Positions 59,531 through 64,000 of a DNA stretch of 64,000 nucleotides are shown piece after piece (position 1 is the first letter of the stretch; the number at the start of each line of letters is the position of its first letter). The notes below the pieces were generated by a model. The model saw only the letters and a program-made list of their open reading frames with translations, searched no databases and was not told the DNA's origin. The translations under genes and the position numbers were made by a program. This DNA is from Cephalotus follicularis (Eukaryota; Streptophyta; Magnoliopsida; Oxalidales; Cephalotaceae): contig BDDD01001828.1 of assembly GCA_001972305.1 (NCBI GenBank), forward strand, positions 124,001-188,000, written 5' to 3'.

Positions 59531-60239
59531 CTATCACCCTACACTTCGAAGATGATAGATTAGGTCAGTTACTACCGTCATTAGCGGGCAGTTTAACAAT
59601 CAAGTTCTGCATTGCAGACAGTTTGGGTGGGTACTCTAGCCAACTCCTGGCACATAGGACCACCTCCGTAGCCAGTGATGTCTCCTATCACTCGACTAAC
59701 GGCAATAGCATAGACAATCAATTCAGTAATATTACATAAGTTTTAAAATGTAGTATTGGGTTGTTTTCTTTTGAAACATATAACAATTCAGTAATCGTAC
59801 ATCTCCTAGGAGGAAAACGATATTCAGTACAGTAACAATACCTCTCATTGGAGGGGAAAAAACAGTAATCATTTGACATTATACTATTCCATTTTGAAAA
59901 CCGTAAGGAACTCATATTTGTGCTTAAAGCACTAGTTGGTTCAATCATTTGAAAATAAGGGACAGTAGTGTTAATGAACACCCTAAACAGTATATACTAA
60001 TTATAACAGTAGCATATACAGCAAAACAGTAAGCACAGTAGCAATCCAAGGGTTCAATAAGGTCATTGTATACCCTAGTCATTCTTGTAAAATTCTCACA
60101 AGGAGTATATACATAGTTTAAATTCTGAAATGTAATTATATAAGGATAGGGTTGACTGTTACAGTCATCCCAGATGGAGGCCAGGTTAACTACATTCAAT
60201 TTAAGGCCTAATCCGAATCTATATCAGAATTTTAACCCA

Positions 60240-60335
60240 GAACAGTCGGCTGTTTGGTTGAGTAGTCGACTGTTTGTTCTTAAAAGTCGACTGGTTCATT
60301 TGAATAGTCGACTGTCATGAAGAACAGTCGACTGC
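60240..60335 (-). repeat. CAGTCGACTG group 2, family D minus copy
   Basis: Five copies (CAGTCGGCTG, TAGTCGACTG, AAGTCGACTG, TAGTCGACTG, CAGTCGACTG) at about 20-22 bp spacing, next to a TGCCCAGAA border. Confidence 0.85.
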
Positions 60336-61359
60336 TCTGCCCAGAAATGAGCAGGCAGTAACAGGGTATACATTGCAATGTCCAAATACAAATCCAATCA
60401 ACGCATGTAATCAACAGAAATTCACCATACATGATATGCATTATTATATCTTCAAAATCATGTCATTACCCCTACCTTAAACGCTATCCCAAGATCAATT
60501 TGGATTGATCTCTCTCTTTAATGTCCAAAGCTCTTTACCAAATCCATCTTCCAATCTCAGCAGAATTTAATCTATATGCATGCTTGAAGGTTCAGTCACT
60601 TAATCAGTAAGTTAACTAATTATCCAGCTACAATTACTACTCCAACAGTAGCTCATCAATAGTTCATTAAGCCTCCATTTTTACATTAACAATATCTCTC
60701 CACTAATCAATTCCAATTCAGCAATTACTATGTTTGCATGTTGCAGAGGGTATGTATAGAGGTGATTAGAACACATATACTTATTGACAACCATAACAGC
60801 AGCTATAATTCAATTTAGAGGCTTATAATCTTAACTCTTCTTGAACCATTTACCAATTCTATTTCAATTCCAGAAATTGCTAACCTTAATCATGTTAACA
60901 GAAGACATTCTAACATTTTCCTAGTTACATTATCAACAAACCATCACATCAGTGGTGAGCTCGGATTTGGGAACTTACAAGGAAAATCCAAAGCTTCCAA
61001 GTCTCTTTGAACACCCAAGTCATCCAAATGCAGATCCTACAATCCTCCAGCAAGCCTCCCTCTATTCTCAGTGTTTTCTAACTCTCAAAACACTCAGGCA
61101 ACTTCCGTTTATAGGGAAAAAGTATTCACAATCCTGTTTTCATTCTTTAGCATTGTCATTTAACATTTCTCCCTTCTCTCTCTCACATGCATAACTTCCT
61201 CTCAACCATTTCTTCTTTCAATTCTTATGTTGCAGGTTAGCAGGTTTGCAGAGCACTCCTCCTGCATGTTATGGCAGCTTCTATCTCGCATGACACCTGT
61301 CCATCATACACTTCCCTTGATTATGTCTCACATGCATGCACAGACAACTGTTCTGTACC

Positions 61360-61445
61360 GTTCCAGTCGACTGTATTTAACAGGCAGTCGACTGTCACAC
61401 CACACATCAGACAGTCGACGTTACCTTGTGACAGTCGGCTGTTTG
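61360..61445 (-). repeat. CAGTCGACTG group 1, family D minus copy
   Basis: Four copies near the LTR start, matching the position of group 1 in D+ (39443-39530). Confidence 0.82.
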
Positions 61446-62299
61446 AGCTGATTTTAGGGTTCGTCAAGTTTGTTTTACCAATTTGCATTTCAAACCAACC
61501 TAGGCATTCACAAATCAGTTATTATGATAATTGGACAAATAATCTCAATTAAAATGTATATTTTATTTAAAATTGGAGCAATATACATTATTTGAAATTG
61601 CGGTTATTACAACAGAAGTGTCATGTCCCCGTGCCAGGACTACGATATGCCTATGGTACGCCCCATAGGTGGGTACAAATACTCAGTATTTTATCATTTC
61701 AAAAACATTGATTAATCATAATCAATTTAAAATTCATATGGAAGGCTTTTTAGAGACATATTCAAAAATCGTTATCAAACGATGTCATTTTCTCATAGCA
61801 TATATTTTCATAGTCAAAAATCAACTCATTTATTTTCCACTATAAAAGAGATGATCATATCATATTTCATAACATATCATAGCATAAGCATAAAGTCAGG
61901 AACATTCAATTTTGCAAAATGTCAAAATTGACTTTATTTTCAGAACATATCAAGACCATAAAACATAACCGAGTTCATAAAACCGAAGGAATATAACAAA
62001 GAAACGAATATCCATCCATAATACAAAACTGAATTTTGTTCGATGAAATCGAAGAGAGTGTCAAAGAGTAGAATATCTGTACCTTGTGCACTTACCGAAA
62101 AGACTTACGAAAAAACTGATTAATTTTTTTTAACTGCCCTTTGATGCACAACAATCTAAAAGACATAAAACCATATATATAAGGGTCTGAAAAATCATTA
62201 AGGATATAAAATAGATTTATAACAGTGTTTAGGGCAGACCCCGATCAACCATAAATACAAACGGACCAAGAAAGTTTAAAACAGGAATTTCCTTGGCAA

Positions 62300-62520
62300 A
62301 ACAGCTGACTGTTACAGAGCTCCAGTCGACTGTGGAAGCTTGGCAGTCGACTATGCAACAGGGCCAGCCGACTACACAAACTGGACTGCAGCCAGTCGAC
62401 TGTGATTGGGGTCCAGTCGACTGTGCAAGGCAAAGCAGTCGACTGATTCATAAGGCAGCCGAATGCTCAACATACAACAACCGACTATCCATAAAAATAG
62501 CCGACTGTTCTGGACGACAG
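62300..62520 (-). repeat. CAGTCGACTG phased array, family A minus copy
   Basis: Cores spaced 21, 21, 28, 21, 22 and 20 bp through GTCGAC/GCCGAC forms, ending in TTCTGGACGACAGAA. The 28-bp step falls in the equivalent spacer (ACTGGACTGCAGCC). Confidence 0.9.
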
Positions 62521-63825
62521 AATAGTAGAAACTTAACAATTTAATGCAAAAACCTATCAAAACTTAAATAAGATTATACCAGAGGCCTATAAACATATTT
62601 ATGTGACATTATGTGGTCCTTTAATCGTAGAGAACACATAATTAAGGTGAACATATGACCAGTGGCTAAACTTTAAGAGAGAAAGAGTATGATTTCTAAA
62701 CACATGTATACATATTTTAATCCAATTTTCTGTCCACTATCATTAGCAGACACCAAAACCAGATTATACAACCCTTTCATGATGCTAAAACATGTTGACA
62801 GCCTCATAAACCCTGACAGAATACAAAGACAGGAATCAAAGCCACTGTAACAGCCTATATGTATACAAAACCGAATAACAATGTGGAACAAACCATCACA
62901 GCAAGGATTACTAACCTGCAATGGTGACACAAGCTATAGGAGAACACAGAATTGTCAAAGCTTAAACACGGCTGTCCACAGAAATCAAAAAGGAAGGAAA
63001 CATACGGTTTCAAGGATTGCCAAAGCCATATATATCCAAATATAACACTTACTAAATTGAACAATGAAGAAACAAACCTGATTGATGAAGCAACTTCACA
63101 AGAACCAAAACAAATTATCAGAATGCAAAAATCGGCAGTGAGTAGGGTAGAAAAATGAATGGCACAAACAATACACCAATGCCATACATAAAGAGAAAAT
63201 AGGAGAGGATTAAGGAAGAAATAAGGAAAAGAGAAGATTTTTAGGAGATAAGAATGGAAAAGAATATTGAAACCGTGTGAAATTGATAAGAGAGGGAGAG
63301 ATACGGGGAAGAGAAATAGAGATAGGAGAGAGATTCGGGTGAGAGATAGGGGAGAGAGAGAATTATAGAAAAGAAATAGAAATAAAGGAATTTTAAAATA
63401 AAAGAAAAGGAATTAGAATTTTAAAAGAGATAAAATTGTTTTAATAAGTTTTAAAATAGTTGTATTTATAAAAAAAAAATGACCTAAACATAAGCCCAAG
63501 CATTCGCATACCAACATATCCAAAGTTCAGGCTGGTATCAGTCAGCCCAAAACACATAGGCCCGTAACAGGGCAAACAGACTTCATAACAAAACAAATTA
63601 AAACGCCCACTACCAAACAGATTAAAAAGTCCGTAAAACATGCATACGAACAAACAGGGTATTACAGTATATGGATGGGCTTTTCTACATAGATATTGAT
63701 ATTATCTTCCGCATGTATATGGTATTAAAAGTTTTAAATTTATGGTATTTTCATGGATGGTATGGATGGACCTGTCACGTGTTGGGCCTTGGGGGCCTCC
63801 TTGGGGTTCGGGGCATGACAAATTA

Positions 63826-64000
63826 AGTCAAAAACTGGGAATCAATAACACAGGGAACTTAATCGACCAATTGCTATACTTAGTCGACTAATTCTACTAT
63901 TTTAGTAGAAAAATAGCCTTAAACATACACATATTCAATCAAACCAATAGCATTCACCTTTACACCTCAAGATGATAATGTAGCACAAAAATAATCAATT
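63826..64000 (-). mobile_element. Second SIRE-type element, continuation
   Basis: After solo LTR F and its TSD the host sequence resumes and carries TTAGTCGACTAATT at about 63877 and a decayed ATCGACCAATT at about 63862, as in the LTR at 45 kb. No coding signal; it runs out of the window. Confidence 0.55.

Larger units (their letters stand above)
56171..61611 (-). mobile_element. Solo LTR, family D, minus strand (about 2.67 kb), interrupted by A+; TSD ACGGA/ACAGA
   Basis: It is flanked by ACGGA (56166-56170) and ACAGA (61612-61616). On the minus strand it starts TGTAATAACCGCAATTTC and ends GGCGGGGTGTGACA. It is homologous to D+ at 39269-41987: the AATATACATTTTAATTGAG start, the GTTAGCTGTTGTCCTCACTTGG block (56510) and GATCCAATTG-like leader. 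CAGTCGACTG groups lie at 61360-61445 and 60240-60335, and AAG-GTAGGGG at 60475. Confidence 0.9.
55145..63666 (-). mobile_element. Solo LTR, family A, minus strand (about 3.1 kb including a SINE), interrupted by D-; TSD GTATA
   Basis: It is flanked by GTATA at 55140-55144 and 63667-63671. On the minus strand it starts TGTAATACCCTGTTTG at 63666 and ends GTCTGGGGGTGTTACA at 55145. D- interrupts it between 56170 and 61612. Its two parts match A+ (56761-59530) in inverted orientation. It also contains a SINE (55451-55649) and a GTCGAC array (62300-62520). Confidence 0.92.
52551..63820 (+). mobile_element. Solo LTR, family F (about 2.74 kb), interrupted by A-; TSD AATTA
   Basis: It is flanked by AATTA at 52546-52550 and 63821-63825. 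It starts TGTGAGACCTAG and ends GGTTCGGGGCATGACA. It carries a GAGAGTGAGATAGAG leader (52805), AAA-GTAGGTT (52970), a long CGTTGACG/GCGTCGACGC array (53283-53615), a 77-bp tandem repeat (54164-54520) and CAACCAGTGGTCGCTGACCC (54917). A- interrupts it at 55144/63672. Confidence 0.9.

Overview
This window looks like an intergenic retrotransposon graveyard from a large-genome flowering plant. The DNA is AT-rich, every protein-like stretch belongs to a plant LTR-retrotransposon lineage (Tekay/Del-type chromovirus, Ty3 gag-only element, Tat-like Ty3, SIRE-type Copia and another Copia), and there is a tRNA-derived SINE. I found no host gene, rRNA or tRNA gene. All element coding sequences are broken by stops or frameshifts. 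The species cannot be named from the sequence.

Most of the window resolves into long (2.3-3.4 kb) LTRs inserted into one another. I placed the boundaries from TG...CA termini, 5-bp target-site duplications (TSDs) and rejoining of interrupted copies. I use neutral family letters A-H. Ten insertions are solo LTRs with a recognisable TSD: C 4518-6978 (AGTCC), B 8727-11533 (GAAAG), G 27806-30399 (ATTCT), D 39269-41987 (TAAGT), E 47067-52128 (GAGTT/GAATT), A' 48649-51384 (GTCCG/GTCTG), F 52551-63820 (AATTA), A- 55145-63666 (GTATA), D- 56171-61611 (ACGGA/ACAGA) and A+ 56761-59530 (CTATC).

Layout. 1-3937: 3' end of a Tekay-type Ty3 element (integrase, chromodomain, PPT, LTR). It sits in a reversed B-type LTR (3938-8468), which also holds solo LTR C. 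8469-32915: a minus-strand Ty3 element with two LTRs, a tRNA-iMet primer site, gag and PPT but no pol. Its 3' LTR holds solo LTR B. Its 5' LTR holds a 14-kb compound insertion (17299-31649) made of two family A LTRs, the 3' part of a SIRE-type element, a truncated LTR (H) and solo LTR G. 32916-35017: Copia integrase/RT/RNase H, the target the gag-only element landed in, followed by its LTR, an 883-bp assembly gap and poorly resolved LTR-like DNA with solo LTR D. 42.84-44.4 kb: a Tat-like PBS and gag start. 44.4-64.0 kb: a second SIRE-type element broken by E (with A' inside) and by F, which contains A-, which contains D-, which contains A+, a five-level nest.

The most unusual signal is outside the coding parts. 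Nearly every LTR family, including ones that look unrelated, carries a cluster of short palindromes centred on GTCGAC, spaced mostly 20-22 bp (about two helical turns). Each lineage has its own flanking sequence: CAGTCGACTG, AGCGTCGACGCT, AGACGTCGACGTCT or TAGTCGACTA. The LTRs also share an AAGGTAGG motif that resembles a 5' splice site, inverted termini, and in three families a conserved block near the 3' end. I know of no described function for the phased arrays. All spacings and alignments here were made by eye.
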